Below are positions 1 through 11,138 of a stretch of DNA of 64,000 bases, piece after piece. The notes beneath the pieces are model-generated. The model did no database searches. It was not told the DNA's origin and was given only the letters and a program-made list of their open reading frames with translations. The stretch is from Phoronis australis (lineage: Eukaryota > Phoronida > Phoronidae). Every line of letters begins with the position of its first letter. The first letter of the stretch is position 1. A program made the position numbers and the translations under genes. The stretch covers positions 257,517 through 321,516 of the forward strand of contig NMRA01000501.1 of assembly GCA_002633005.1 (NCBI GenBank). The letters run 5' to 3'.

Positions 1-833
1 AAAGTTTAACGTCACACCTAAGAAATGGTCTGGCACAGGTTGTACCAGGCATGCGCAGGCCGCTCAGGCCGGCCTGTTGTACTGATCACCTGGAACCCTT
101 TTGTGTTTTGTTAGTATGCTTTTTATATGTATAATTTGGAACTGATCAATGTACGACATAACAAAATCAGCCTATTAAAGTTAAAGGTGACTGTAAACCC
201 GCCTTCCATCACGAAAAATACAGTTTTAGACCACCCACTCGTTATTCTGCATTAGGTGGAGCTACGTTCGAATGAAAGTTGACAACTGGCTCATTCTGAG
301 TGGGAACCGATGAAGTGAGTAACACTGCCCCGTGGACGGCGTTCCGTTCTAGGCCTGGCTTTAGTTGGCCACAGTTTCAGTTCCTGTTCCCGTCTGCCCC
401 CGCCCAGCGGGTTTCTTCAAATGCGGAGACGGAGCGCTAGCTCGGACGTTTTGAGAACGAGTTTTTGTGCCCCGTTGCATGAAACAATCCCAAACAGGGA
501 CTCAACTAGTTTCCTCAAATCTTTTGCGTATTTGTTTCTCTCTTCACTCACAGACGTTATATTTTTTCTGTCATTTTATCTTTATCATGAGCTCCTTTTT
601 GACTAATGATATTTTGCCTGTTCTTCAAGGGAAAGCAATAAAAATACAGGGTGGAGTTTCGTAGACGCAAAAAAGGGAATTGTGTGATCATAATTGAATC
701 TAGTGCGATGTCACGCGGTAGGCTCAAATCAACACTCCCCCCCGTACTTGTTTTTTTTTTTACTAAAGGAAACATCAAACCTATCATATAGGTAACAACC
801 GACTATAGGTTCGTTTACGCTTAACATTCGTAC
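1..833. other. No recognised coding sequence (presumed CCN intron)
   Basis: I searched both strands for the TSP1 signature (W-x-x-C-S-x-x-C-G) expected next in the CCN gene and found none. Short open frames on both strands show no family resemblance. A homopolymer T run sits at about 749-762. Confidence 0.5.
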
Positions 834-931
834 CAGGGGCTGGGGAATCTCTCTGACGTATCTCCGGACACACCCACTCTTTGCAGCAAACGTTGCTGAT
901 GGACACTAACGTGGCGTTTTTACAGTTCGGC
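834..931 (-). CDS. CCN gene exon 5: second half of the VWC domain
   Basis: Acceptor TTGTAG; phase 2 matches exon 4 so that [17 protein letters not shown] and KEWVCPE follow LCPQESQ. The CC-x-x-W-V-C pattern is the hallmark end of a VWC domain in CCN proteins. The 3' boundary is uncertain: a GTACGA donor would end it at 834, while read-through meets a stop near 785. The next domain (TSP1) is not recognisable in the remaining 830 bases. Confidence 0.7.
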
Positions 932-3900
932 CTACAATGTGCAAAATATAGCTAGTAAAACACAACAATGTCCAATCAAAAATACATCGTAGCGTTTACT
1001 AAAACAAAATGAGACGATACTGTATGTGTCCGTCCAAATTTTCAGACATTTAGAGTTGCCTACGGTGCAATATGAAATCCCCATCCCCTTTACCAGAAGA
1101 TTAATTTATTTCTTCTTTTGTATGAAATTTCAAGCCCGCAAGCCTGTTTTATACAGTTTTGTTGACCCGTTGATACGCAGTCATTGGAAGAAAAAAACGA
1201 TTTGAAGCGTTTAAAGTCCTCCGACTACGACCTCCCCTTCCTTGTCGAGAACAGTTTAGCGACCGTCACGGGTTAGAGGCGGAGCAAAGGTTACCCAGGC
1301 GATCGCCCGAGTTACGCTTAGGGAACTTGATTGTATTGGGGCATGCAGGCTATTTTAGGTCGCCTCTCCAACTCTTTCTAACCGCTTGCCAGCGATGCTG
1401 TGTGCAACTTCTTTTACAAGCCACCTTTTAATTACCCATAGTGGCCCACTCAGTTATGTTCGACGAAATCGTATCAATTCTAAATCGCTCCCCAGTAGAG
1501 GCCTCCAGGTGGTATGCCTTACAGCTACATGTAAGTGCTTAAGAATTAACATATCCCCCCGGGCCCAGTTTAATCAGCTCTCATGAAGTGACCCCGCTGA
1601 CCTCTGGCTCTCCTGCGGACACAGGCTAGTGCAGCTCACCACGCCATTCTGACAGGTACAGAGTTCTCTGCAGGAGCGCTCGTATTTCTCCCCATCCTCA
1701 AGGATCAGCGAGTCCGACAGGCGGCACTTCTTGCCGTCTTTTGCTGAAAAAAAAGCGTGAAAGGCTGATACTTTTACGACTATACACCATTCACTACAAC
1801 TTGAATGATGACTTTGTGACATAAATTTCTATATAGGCCCAACAACATGGTCGCAGCTGATGTGCAATTCTCTCGAGTACCCTCTTACACAGCGCCACCT
1901 ATGCTGAAAAGTGGCCCTGTGAAAACATGATGAACAACACACTGAATATTCTGTGTGTGGGCATCAATGCTCATACTTGGTCGGAAGTTTACCGATCACA
2001 TCGCCACCACTTGCAAACGTCCCCTATGCACTGAACTTGTTTGGGATTAATCCAATGGATCAATGTTTATTTGATTTTATTTACTTCGATCACTGCCCGC
2101 TATATAAATTACAACTCTTCAAGTAAAAGGTGGTTCCATACTACGTAATAGAAAACTGAAGGTGGTTCCCAGACTTCAACCAATGGGAATGACTGAATGT
2201 TATGACGTCGATGTCATTACTTTATCCATTGAGAAGCCATGTTAAACAAATTCCACAGCGCTACCTTTCGTAGGTCTGTGAAGGAGTGTATTCCTCGAGC
2301 AGAGGTCGGACATGCTTCGGGAAATCTATGTACTAAATGAAAATTGAAAGCAGACATGTCGTGACCTGTACTGGAAAAAAAAGGAAATACATGTAGGCCT
2401 GTGTCAATCGTCCAATCCATTTCCCGCGCTCATGGCATAATGCTTGCTCACCTTTGCACACTCCAGTCAGTTGCTCCTCGTCTGCTTGTTCGTAGCCGAT
2501 GTCTGGTCCCCAGTCACAGATCAACCCGTTCGCTTCGTCACATCTTGCTGTCGTTGTACACCTATCACCTGAAGAAAAAATGGAAAGAACGATGACATAT
2601 CACGCACTACGCAATGTATGTGTTCCAGAAAACGTGACATACATGTAAAAGTACTGCTTAGACACACGTTGTTGGATTCTTGAAAGGACATTATCGGCGA
2701 GAAAATTAACATTTTAAGATCAGACTTGGCGCGGGTTCGGCCTAGAACCCCGCGGTTCCACAGTCTAATGCTCTGCTCGGTGGGGTTAAACCTCATTCTA
2801 TAAATGGCAGCGTAAGGAGAATGCCACCCGATTTAATTAGTCTTTTTCGACATCTTAATCGGTCTATATCCACTTCGCCTCGCATACGGTCGACCTTACC
2901 TTGCCAAGAGGTGTCGCGTTAACCTGTGAGGAAAATGAGAAACGACGCTAGCGACGTCAGTGGTTCATATGCAGAGAGAATGCCGCTATGTTGCGGTGCA
3001 GCTTTCCCGCTTGTCCGAACTAAGCAGCTGCGAGGAAAGCGGGTATATCGTTTTTTTTTTACTTCCTCGAGAGTCCGAAATGCTTAGGAAGTGGCTCATG
3101 GTAATGAAGAATGAAATGTACGCTGTAAATAGCAAGTATGAAGCCGCAAAAAAAATCTCCGTGTCTGTGGCCTGCAGACGTCGACTGTGCCTGACGATTG
3201 CCGGCTTACCAAATAACTCCATACGTTCCGTTGTCTGAGCTTGTTCACGACGCCTCTCTAGTATTTCTTCATCACTGCATTCCTGTTCGAATTGATAGCC
3301 TGTAGAACTTAACGATCCACCAGCGAAGTCGGGACTGATGAGCTCTAGCTCGTCCTAAGTCGGGATTGCGAGTTGCCATGTTGGCGTTTATTACTGAGCG
3401 TTCTGTTTCAAAATGAATTATTCTCACCCTAACCAATACATATATAAAACTGAAACAAAGTCTGTCTCATTAGATGCAATTTGTAATGCCTTTGGAGTGT
3501 TCGTGAGTGCAAATGATTTGAGAAGCCAGCAATGAATAAATCACTGCGTTACCGGCTTTAGGTGCAATAAAAACTAATTGACGGGACACCGAGGCCGTGT
3601 GAGCTCATGCTTATTTAGTGTTTGCTGGCAGAAACTGTTGTGAAACAACTCGATTTCCATCCCACAGTCAGGTGTTGGGGGAATCTTTATTTCCTTTTAC
3701 ATTACTCAAATAATGATTGTCAATGTACAACGTCTGTCCTGACGGTGCTGTGGCCAAAGCGGCGCNTGATGACTTTGTAACGTAAATTTCTATATAGGCC
3801 CAACAACATGGTCGCAGCTGATGTGCAATTCTCTCGAGTACCCCCTGACACAGCGCCACCTATGATGAAAAGTGGCCCTGTGGAAACATGATGAACGACA

Positions 3901-6900
3901 CACTGAATATTCTGTGTGAGGGCATCAATGCTCGTACTTGGTCGGAAGTTTACCGATCACATCGCCACCACTTGCAAACGCTATGCACTGAACTTGTTTG
4001 GGATTAATCCAATGGATCGAGGTTTATTTGATTTTATTTACTTCGATCACTGCCCGCTATATAAATTACAACTCTTCAAGTAAAAGGTGGTTCCATACTA
4101 CGTAATAGAAAACTGAAGGTGGTTCCCAGACTTCAACCAATGGGAATGACTGAATGTTATGACATCGGTGTCATTACTTTATCCATTGAGAAGCCATGTT
4201 AAACAAAATTCCACAGTGCTACCTTTCGTAGGTCTGTGAAGGAGTGTATTCTCTCGAGCAGAGGTCGGACATGCTTCGGAAAATCTATGTACTAAACGAA
4301 AATTGAAAGCAGTCATGTCGTGACCTCTACTGGAAAAAAGGAAATACGTGTAGGCCTGGGTCAATCGTCCAATCCATTTCCCGCGCTCATGGCATAATGC
4401 TTGCTCACCTTTGCACACTCCAGTCAGTTGCTCCTCGTCTGCTTGTTCGTAGCCGATGTCCGGTCCCCAGTCACAGACCAACCCGTTCGCTTCGTCACAT
4501 CTTGCTGTCGTTGTACACCTATCACCTGAAGGAAAAATGGCAAGAACGATGACAAACACGCACTACGCAATGTATGTGTTCCCGAAAACGTGACATAAAA
4601 GTACTGCGAAGACACATGTTGTCGGATTCTTGAAAGGACACTATCGGCGAGAAAATTAATATTTTAAGATCAGCCTCGGCGCGGGTTCGGCCTAGAACCT
4701 GCGGTCCCAGTCTAAGGCTCTGCTCGGTGGGATTGAACCTCATTCTATAAATGGCAGCGTATTTTAAGATTGTTTAAATGGTAACGTCACCGGTTCCGTC
4801 GAATGTCTGGCGGACAACGATGAGAATTGATACTTTGTAATAAAATCGCTTCTGCCATTTTGTAACGGAAAATTAAAGTTTTACTCGGGAAATATTTCAC
4901 ATATTTGTTCCTCAATTTTATTCAAGTGTTTTACTTATAAACTCGTGCGCGTAATCGCGGAGCAAGCGTTGGCTCCACATGCATGTATGGCGCATGGACT
5001 TAAACAGAGGCAGGGTGTAAAACTGGTCTCAACGTGCCCTTTACTCCGGTTAAATGTAATTTCAGGGCTTGGAAATAGCTGTTAGTTCGTTTTTTTCGGG
5101 AGGCCTGGCGGTTCTCAGCTTCCTCCCCGCCCAAGCCTCAGGATGGCGCTGATCGGTTTTGCCGTTCGAAGCTTGGTTATAGGAATTACCTTCTGCGCCA
5201 TGATTGGCTGCTGGCTTGACGTCATTAAAACAAAGGCAGATTTTAATTACTTTCCCAGGTGTTGTTGCAGCCATTCATGAATTAGAAGGCATTATTTTGG
5301 TTATTGTTTAACAAAAGATGTTGGCATACTTATTTTCAATTTTTTATTTATAGTATGATAGAAATCTGTTTTTGAGAAACAAAATACATTATTTTTGCAA
5401 TAATTAGGACCTACATTGCTGCAATGTACCGCTAATTTTCATTCTTGTATAAAACTGCAAAAAATTCAAATTTAAATTAATCATGATATTGCGGTGATTT
5501 CCGTAAAAATGTTTGACCTGATCAAGTTCCAAAGGTATTTTGAGGTCGAGTTGCAGCACCAAGTTCAGTGCCTTGAAGTGGTAATGCTTAGACTACAGAA
5601 CATAGTTCACGTATTTGTTGGACCAGAACACCAACCGAATCATTTACTTTGCAAGTCAACATTCGCGTGACAAGTCGGTCACACCACCTGGTGACTGACC
5701 GTTGAAATAATAACGCTACAAGCTCTCAAACAGCTAATCACTTGAAGCACTTAGAAGTGCCAGCGCCACCTGGCGGTAAGTGGCAGCGATGGCGGCGACA
5801 CCAATAAACAGAACCGCAATCACTATAGACGATCAAATTCATTCTGATCTCACTCACCATGAGACCGACCGCATTTGTGACAGCAACCGCACCCATCCAG
5901 AACTAAGCCGATGCCACTCGGGCATACCGGCGGCGGGTCGTCGCACTTGCACGGCCAAACGTCGCGACAGTGAATGCTAACCTGAAGAAACAGAATGGAT
6001 GTGAGAAATGACAATAACCATCTCAGCCACAGTATAACAGCTTTCTAAAGATCATGATTGTGATGATAATCTTGAATAGAAATTTTCTACATAAGCAATA
6101 CTATCGTTGCATTAAATTAATAAAAAATGACTTGCCCTGTGTATTAGCTCTTCATTTCTGCGAAATTGAAAAAACAACAAACCCCGAACTGTCACATAGA
6201 AGCTATTTTTGCGAAATGAATGCACATGCTAGGGGTAAGTTGAAAACTGTTAATAGCCAAAAATACAAAGTGTTGTAATGCTCTTCCGGAAATTACAACC
6301 GCAGAAGAGCTTTTCTTTCAATTGGTGAATTTACTTTGAAATGGCCCTGATACTATGAGGTAAGTGTGTTATTCACAAACCGCTAATATTACAGTGTAAT
6401 GACTCGTAGTGTTAAAACAAGCGGAACTGTGAATATCATCAAATCAGTATTTCTCACCTGACCTGGAATGTTTTACGACACGACTGGTTCATAACACCGA
6501 TTTCGTAACTTTTTGATGTTACATGGGCGAATCACAGAGTAATGCAAAGTAGAAATCCATTCGCTTTACATTTTATCGCCTGCAAAAAACGCTAGACCAA
6601 CCAAACGCGAGCCAACCAAACGCGCGCCAACCAAACGCGCGCCAACCAAACAATGCTGGAATTCCGTGAAGGTGACAAGGTTATGATTGACAAATTGGAT
6701 GTCGCAACTGTACATGTACGTACACCCCGTCGGAACGACTGGCAAACAGCTTCCGTATCCGCGTTCATTCAAACGGAGACGAACTCCAACCCAAGTAACG
6801 CGGTGAGACTGTCTAGCTGTGCTTTCTCAAGGTCAAATTCAGTGCTCACGCGCGGGGAAGCCTTACTGACAGTTTTTATAAACAATCGTTAAGTTTTAAT

Positions 6901-9900
6901 ATTACAACCTCAAAGGCTATTTATTAGAGTCTAACTTGAATATTTGTAACGAAAGCTGAATGCAATTGACAATTGTTAAGTTTAAAATAAAACTATTAAC
7001 CGAATGTAACTGAGTTTACTTTACATTGCGCAAGCGTGTTTTTACAAAAGTGGTGTCATTTTGTTGAAAGTTTTAGACACGTCTAGTTTTTCGGCAAAAA
7101 GATTGTTTTTACGGTTCATGTGAGAAAACAAATCCTAAACTTGTCTCAGGTTTATGACATGGGCAAAACCTCTTGGAAATTTCGTAGGATTCTGTATTTA
7201 ATATAAGAAACGTAGAATAACCTTCCACACTTCCGGAATTTCTACCGTTTGTTTTACTAATCACGATCTGAACTTTGATCGAATTTACTCTCGCTTATGA
7301 TACGGATATATCTCGGACGCATACTGTACGTCACCATAGTAACTGCCTCAGATTTAAAGGGACATTATATGATTCAGTATACCGCCATACAAAGCATTTT
7401 GGGATTGTTGTGGAGTAGTTTAGACCTCTTGAAGTTCTAAACTTTGTCCCGAGCTATAAAACAAGAGAATCCGTGTTGTTTTGGTGATTTATTACAAATC
7501 GTCAATTCTCGCACACCGATGTCTGCCAGACATTCGCGGGAATTAGGGCCGGTGACTTTACCAATAAATGCTCTGCAATTTACCGAGTGAGGTTTACATG
7601 TACATGTAGCTTCGATATGAGAATGTGAGCTTGCAAACGCAGGTGTTGCAGGTTCGACTCCGCGTTGAGGCATTTCTCAGAAAAATACTTTTTTTCGACG
7701 ATAATGCCCCTTTAAATTGATTGTAGATGACATGCGCATCGTGCAGTGGTGTTACGGAGTGGGCAATTGACGTGAAAGTATAATCCATTAATGAAATTTC
7801 CAGCAGCAATCACTGCAATGTTCAAACCTGCCCGCGGGATGGGAACTTCAAATGATGTTTCCCTTTGGACAACGAGATTTAATCATATCAGTCGGAGACA
7901 TGGGATGAACATGGAAATTACTTTGATAATCACCAGATATCCTAACCGCTGGGGACGGCAATGATTAATTCAGTTTCATACATGGCGAGATTGTGATATT
8001 ACGGCGATGTTTTTAGTTTCTCTTACAGGAAGCAATGCACGACACCTTATTGAAGTTTTACGTCTGTTCATTGTTTACTGCATGATAAAACAATGTTTTA
8101 AAACTGCATTTTCTCAGTGCTTATCTGACACACACCGAAAATGAATTGAGCTACTTTTGCTCATAATACCGGCCTCCTAATATTCGTCATCGTAATAAGA
8201 CTTGATTTGTGTTACCAGCAAAGCCATCAGCGATATGTACAAGTGCATCCACGTCATGGCTCCCTAATACTATATACTTTCTCTCGTCTCTGAGACGCAC
8301 ACTCGTACTGGATCTTCATCCAGACATGATATTTAGCCCCCTGCTTTTGTCAGTGCTGCGCCGCCCATGTGATACATGAGCGCACTCAGCCTCTAATATG
8401 AGGGAGGGTGCTCGAATCTCTGACAAAGTGGACCTTTTGCTGATAACAAAAAAGCGGGAGGACTAAAAAAAACGAAGTACCACCGTACCACCTTCAGGTC
8501 TGTGAACTGTGCGTCTGCGCCTTTTTAGTGGACTTTTGTCTTGTTTCTCGGACTTTTTGTTTCTTTGAGGCGGACCTTTTTACCCACTTCGCCAAATGGA
8601 GGGGCTCGTTCGAGCCCCCCGAGCCCCCCCCCCGGGTGTGCGCATGTGATATCAAGATACCCCCGACCCAGGACTGAGTACCACAAAGGCAGTTTCGCGC
8701 TCTCTAGCGCCTTGCTGTGGACTCACTACAAAGCACGTCAAGACCCAATATTTGCCTTCACATGTTCTGACTTTAAGTACATGTTCAGTAATTGTACGTC
8801 ATACTGGTGACTTCTTACATATTTTGTTAGTATTTTACTTACAGTAGTACATGTATTTAGTAACAAGTGCAATACGAATTACTGCTTTTCTAAATCTTAA
8901 TTTGTGTAATGTTTTGTGCACATCCCTTTCAACTGTGTTATCCGGCCGTTTTACTTGAGGTTGCATTTCGTCTCGTTTTAGCTGTCTCGAAAATGAAAAT
9001 CAAATTATGCCTGTTTCTTACGTAAAAACGGTTTCTCCTGATAGTGTAGTTGATTTTCTGTTTTCAACTCCAGTCAAAAACAATCCATACTTGCGCTATT
9101 TTCGAACTCGCAATTTCAGGGTTTCTAGGGTTTGGACAATGCTAGAATTCGAAATTTGCACAAGGACATGTATGCATTGCCTATGACTTCAGGTGTCCGC
9201 TCAGTCGGCTCCAATTCAGGATCAGATACATGTCCTGACGTTCTGTTTAAACCCTTCACTTGATAATTCAATATTGACAGCTAAACAGCGGCGGAATCCC
9301 GGTCTTACTTTCAAGTCATTATTATCTCACCACTGCAACAGCTCGTCGAGACAACTACAACTGACGACTTCGCTGTTGTTCTCGCTCCAGTTCTTTTGCA
9401 TCAACGCCAACCCAACTAATCGATGTACTCTCTAATATTTAAAATAGCAGATTTGATCACAATCACTAACGTCGTATTCTTCGTTATCAAATAATCGCCT
9501 TCTCTTTTTCGGTCTTTCTGCGGTCAAGCTGCGTCGCCACTCGCCGTAACATGACGCCATTTTTACAGTCGTCCACGTCGTCATCATCATCAAAAGTACC
9601 ATCATCATCCTCGTCACCATCATCAACACCATCATTACCCTCACCACCACCATCATTACTCTCACCACCATCATCATTATCATCACCACCACCATCATTA
9701 CTCTCACCACCACCACCACCATCATTACTCTCACAACCACCACCATCATTACTCTCACCACAACCATCACCATCGAAAAAATTTCCGCCATGGCCATCAA
9801 CACTACTATCACCATCATAATTACCACCACAGTCACCACCATCAACACCATCGCAATAATCATCATCACCGCCATCTTCATCAAGGTCATTCCCACCACC

Positions 9901-11138
9901 ATTATCATCGAACGTGGTTATGTTTGTTTAACGCTTCGACAACTTGCCGGCACAAATTATGGTAAAATGGTGCAAGTTGGGTACTCAGCATTCAAATAAA
10001 AAAGATTTTTCGTGTTTTACTCTATCTTTCGAATGATATGCAAAACACTACGGGAAGGTACACGGCTCAGATAAATGCAGTACAGTAGTTATAACACATT
10101 TCATCCAATAAGGAGGAGTAAAACGCTAGGTGGTTATGTGTGACTTGACGTGTGTTTTTCGTTTTTGTAACCGGTAGAACGATCATCTCATTGAGTGTCA
10201 AATCAATTCAAATATGTCAGTACTTAGTAACTAGAGCCTTTGCAAGTTGTTTCTCTTAACAATTTAGCATTATTTACCGGTCTCGAGCAAAATTTTGTGA
10301 GACGTAAATAACGACATTTCATATGTTAAAAATTTGGTTTAGTGAAATAATAAATTAGTACAGCTAAGTGAAACACTTCCTAACAAGAACAGTTTTGTCA
10401 TTGAATGCATGCTGTGATGATAGATAGGACTTATTCATTATTTTCAAGCTATGTTCTGTGTGGCATTAATGACGCTACTGGCCAACGGGTCAGCGTGTAT
10501 TTCGAACGCTGCTGGTTTCTCACTCGCAAGTCTACATATTGTATTGGACCGAGTTGGAAAACACACTCACAGCATTTGTTAATTCGACAGGAGTTACTAA
10601 CACGTTGGGCTAGCTAATGGGTGATTGTTGAGTCCATCTCGAACGCCAGGTTTCACTGGGTAGACCAGTGAAGACGTGTTTCACTCGACAAACACTGGTA
10701 GATGTGCGAAGTCGTATAGGTGGGAACACAACAACAATTTTTGTAAAAAAATCCTCGTAATCCTGAAACGGCGTACTGACGTCATTTTTCTTTATTTGGC
10801 AGGACCCACTTCCTCACTAGACACACCTATTACTGGTGATTTTTATCTTTCAAGGAGTAGATCTACAATCTGGGCAACTCAGGACCGGACGAACTCAGTC
10901 TAGGGTTCAAAATCACAGCACAAGTGTTCCCCATCCTTTTAAGAGACAGCAAATTCAATCTTACCAGACTTCCCTGCTGCTCTTGAGTGTCTCTGGTACT
11001 CCGTTTTCTTGGGTTTGAGCAATCGTAACAATCCGGGAATTCATCCGGACACGCACGTGCCAAAGTATTCACAGCGTATAACAACACAGCACATCGGAAA
11101 GTGAACGTTAGCGTAACTCGAGGCCCATTTGAGCCCAT
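834..11138 (-). CDS. CCN-family matricellular protein gene, 5' part (signal peptide, IGFBP, VWC exons)
   Basis: Partial gene on the minus strand. Exons in transcript order are 11138-10965, 5981-5858, 4525-4409 (with a near-identical second copy at 2568-2452), 1743-1602 and 931-about 834. Junction phases agree: 0, 1, 1, 2. Exon 2 carries the IGFBP signature [13 protein letters not shown] followed by [14 protein letters not shown], as in CYR61/CTGF/NOV. Exon 3 completes the IGFBP domain ([12 protein letters not shown]). Exon 4 starts the VWC domain ([20 protein letters not shown]) and exon 5 finishes it (CCKEWVCPE). CCN proteins are secreted matrix-associated regulators of adhesion and growth-factor signalling, with four modules: IGFBP, VWC, TSP1 and a cystine knot. 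The last two are not in the window; transcription runs leftward out of it. Intron 1 is ~5 kb. The family call is firm; which CCN paralogue it is cannot be told. Confidence 0.88.
1602..1743 (-). CDS. CCN gene exon 4: first half of the VWC domain
   Basis: Acceptor TTTTTTTTCAG, phase 1 in. It encodes [20 protein letters not shown] and then [15 protein letters not shown] and LCPQESQ, the first part of a von Willebrand factor C module. The frame stays open to a stop at 1574, but a GTCAGC donor after CCAGAG (phase 2) joins it precisely to the exon at 931, which supplies the missing second half. I therefore place the exon end at 1602. Confidence 0.83.
1885..2295. repeat. ~400-bp dispersed repeat (also at 3840-4255 and 29525-29930)
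   Basis: It runs from GCGCCACCTATG to the end motif GCTACCTTTCGTAG. A diverged copy in an unrelated place (29525-29930) shares GGTCGGAAGTTTACCGATCACA, TTCGATCACTGCCC, CAACCAATGGGAATGA and GAAGCCATGTTAAACAA. This is a non-coding interspersed element with no clear terminal repeats; its class is unknown. Confidence 0.7.
2452..2568 (-). CDS. CCN gene exon 3 duplicate (copy a)
   Basis: Near-identical to the exon at 4409-4525, with intact splice sites (phase 1/1). If both were spliced in, the frame would be kept but the half-IGFBP segment would be doubled, which no CCN protein is known to have. It lies in a ~1 kb duplicated block whose other copy begins right after an N at 3766, so it is more likely the second haplotype placed in tandem by the assembler than a real extra exon. 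Confidence 0.6.
2716..2800 (-). repeat. tRNA-derived SINE (copy also at 4672-4748)
   Basis: On the minus strand the sequence reads like a tRNA head: GAGCAGAGCATTAGACTG near box A and GGTTCTAGGCC as box B. A tail ending GAAAATTAACATTTT and GGACATTATCGGCG lies on the plus-strand left side. The same tail motif recurs beside tRNA-like sequences at 7352 and 13510, which suggests a SINE family. Confidence 0.6.
3767..4761. repeat. 1-kb duplicated block, copy b, starting right after an N
   Basis: It starts at the base after the single N at 3766 and runs 995 bp, matching 1806-2814. After it, the sequence differs from what follows copy a (ATTTTAAGATTG against AAGGAGAATGCC). The N boundary points to an assembly join between two haplotype contigs. 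Confidence 0.9.
4409..4525 (-). CDS. CCN gene exon 3: C-terminal half of the IGFBP domain (copy b)
   Basis: 117-bp exon, phase 1 in and phase 1 out, with acceptor CAG and donor GTGAGC. It encodes [19 protein letters not shown], then a segment ending GVCK, the second half of an IGFBP module. It joins in frame to exon 2 (upstream) and exon 4 (downstream). The same exon occurs at 2452-2568 with one amino-acid change (GLVCD against GLICD). Only one of the two is expected in a normal IGFBP domain. Confidence 0.85.
4762..5857. other. CCN intron; no gene seen
   Basis: AT-rich intronic sequence. The only longer open frame (minus, ~5062-5274) shows no family features. The CCAGCGCCACCTGGCGG motif at 5760-5776 is a CTCF-like or short palindromic sequence and cannot be interpreted further here. 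Confidence 0.4.
5858..5981 (-). CDS. CCN gene exon 2: N-terminal half of the IGFBP domain
   Basis: The exon lies between acceptor TTTCTTCAG and donor GTGAGT (phase 0 in, phase 1 out). It encodes a Cys-rich segment with [17 protein letters not shown] and [13 protein letters not shown]. The GCGCC core with the preceding LVLDG is diagnostic for the IGFBP module of CCN proteins. Confidence 0.9.
6596..6651. repeat. 15-bp minisatellite, ~3.7 copies
   Basis: Tandem units of GCCAACCAAACGCGC, the first slightly diverged. It lies in the CCN first intron. Confidence 0.85.
7352..7717. mobile_element. 366-bp inverted-repeat element with a tRNA-like core
   Basis: Ends are ATTTAAAGGGACATTAT on the left and, in reverse complement, ATTTAAAGGGGCATTAT on the right: 16 of 17 match. 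Inside, on the plus strand, TTGCAGGTTCGACTCCGCG fits a polymerase III box B; no clear box A is seen. Either a MITE that captured a SINE, or a SINE family with a palindromic end. A related arrangement is at 13500-13620. Confidence 0.55.
9563..9910. repeat. Degenerate CAT/CCA trinucleotide microsatellite
   Basis: Long run of CATCAC, CCACCAT and CATCATTACTCTCACCAC units. Apparent proteins on either strand (serine/proline-rich or Met/Val-rich) are artefacts of the repeat. Confidence 0.9.
10965..11138 (-). CDS. CCN gene exon 1: start codon and probable signal peptide
   Basis: The first ATG (at 11138, reading left) follows an in-frame TGA a short way upstream. The 58 codons begin [14 protein letters not shown] and run through a modest hydrophobic stretch (CAVLLYAV), a plausible secretory signal. 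A short Cys-containing segment ([11 protein letters not shown]) and a basic stretch (RKRS) follow. The exon ends at a good GTAAGA donor in phase 0, which matches the phase-0 acceptor of the IGFBP exon 5 kb away. Its link to the IGFBP exon rests on phase, order and the signal-like start, not on homology, so it is less certain than the next exons. Confidence 0.55.

Larger units (their letters stand above)
1806..2814. repeat. 1-kb duplicated block, copy a
   Basis: About 1009 bp, nearly identical to 3767-4761, with scattered substitutions and small indels. It contains a ~400-bp dispersed repeat, CCN exon 3 and a tRNA-derived SINE. It is separated from copy b by 951 bp of unrelated sequence. Confidence 0.9.
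5982..10964. other. CCN first intron (apart from the repeats listed)
   Basis: About 5 kb between the signal-peptide exon and the IGFBP exon. It holds the 15-bp minisatellite, the 366-bp inverted-repeat element and the CAT/CCA microsatellite. No further exon is recognised. A C/G-rich stretch lies at about 8600-8640. Confidence 0.45.

Noticed and set aside
9432-9908. 158-codon Met/Val-rich protein on the minus strand
   Set aside because: It lies entirely over a CAT/CCA microsatellite; composition alone keeps the frame open.
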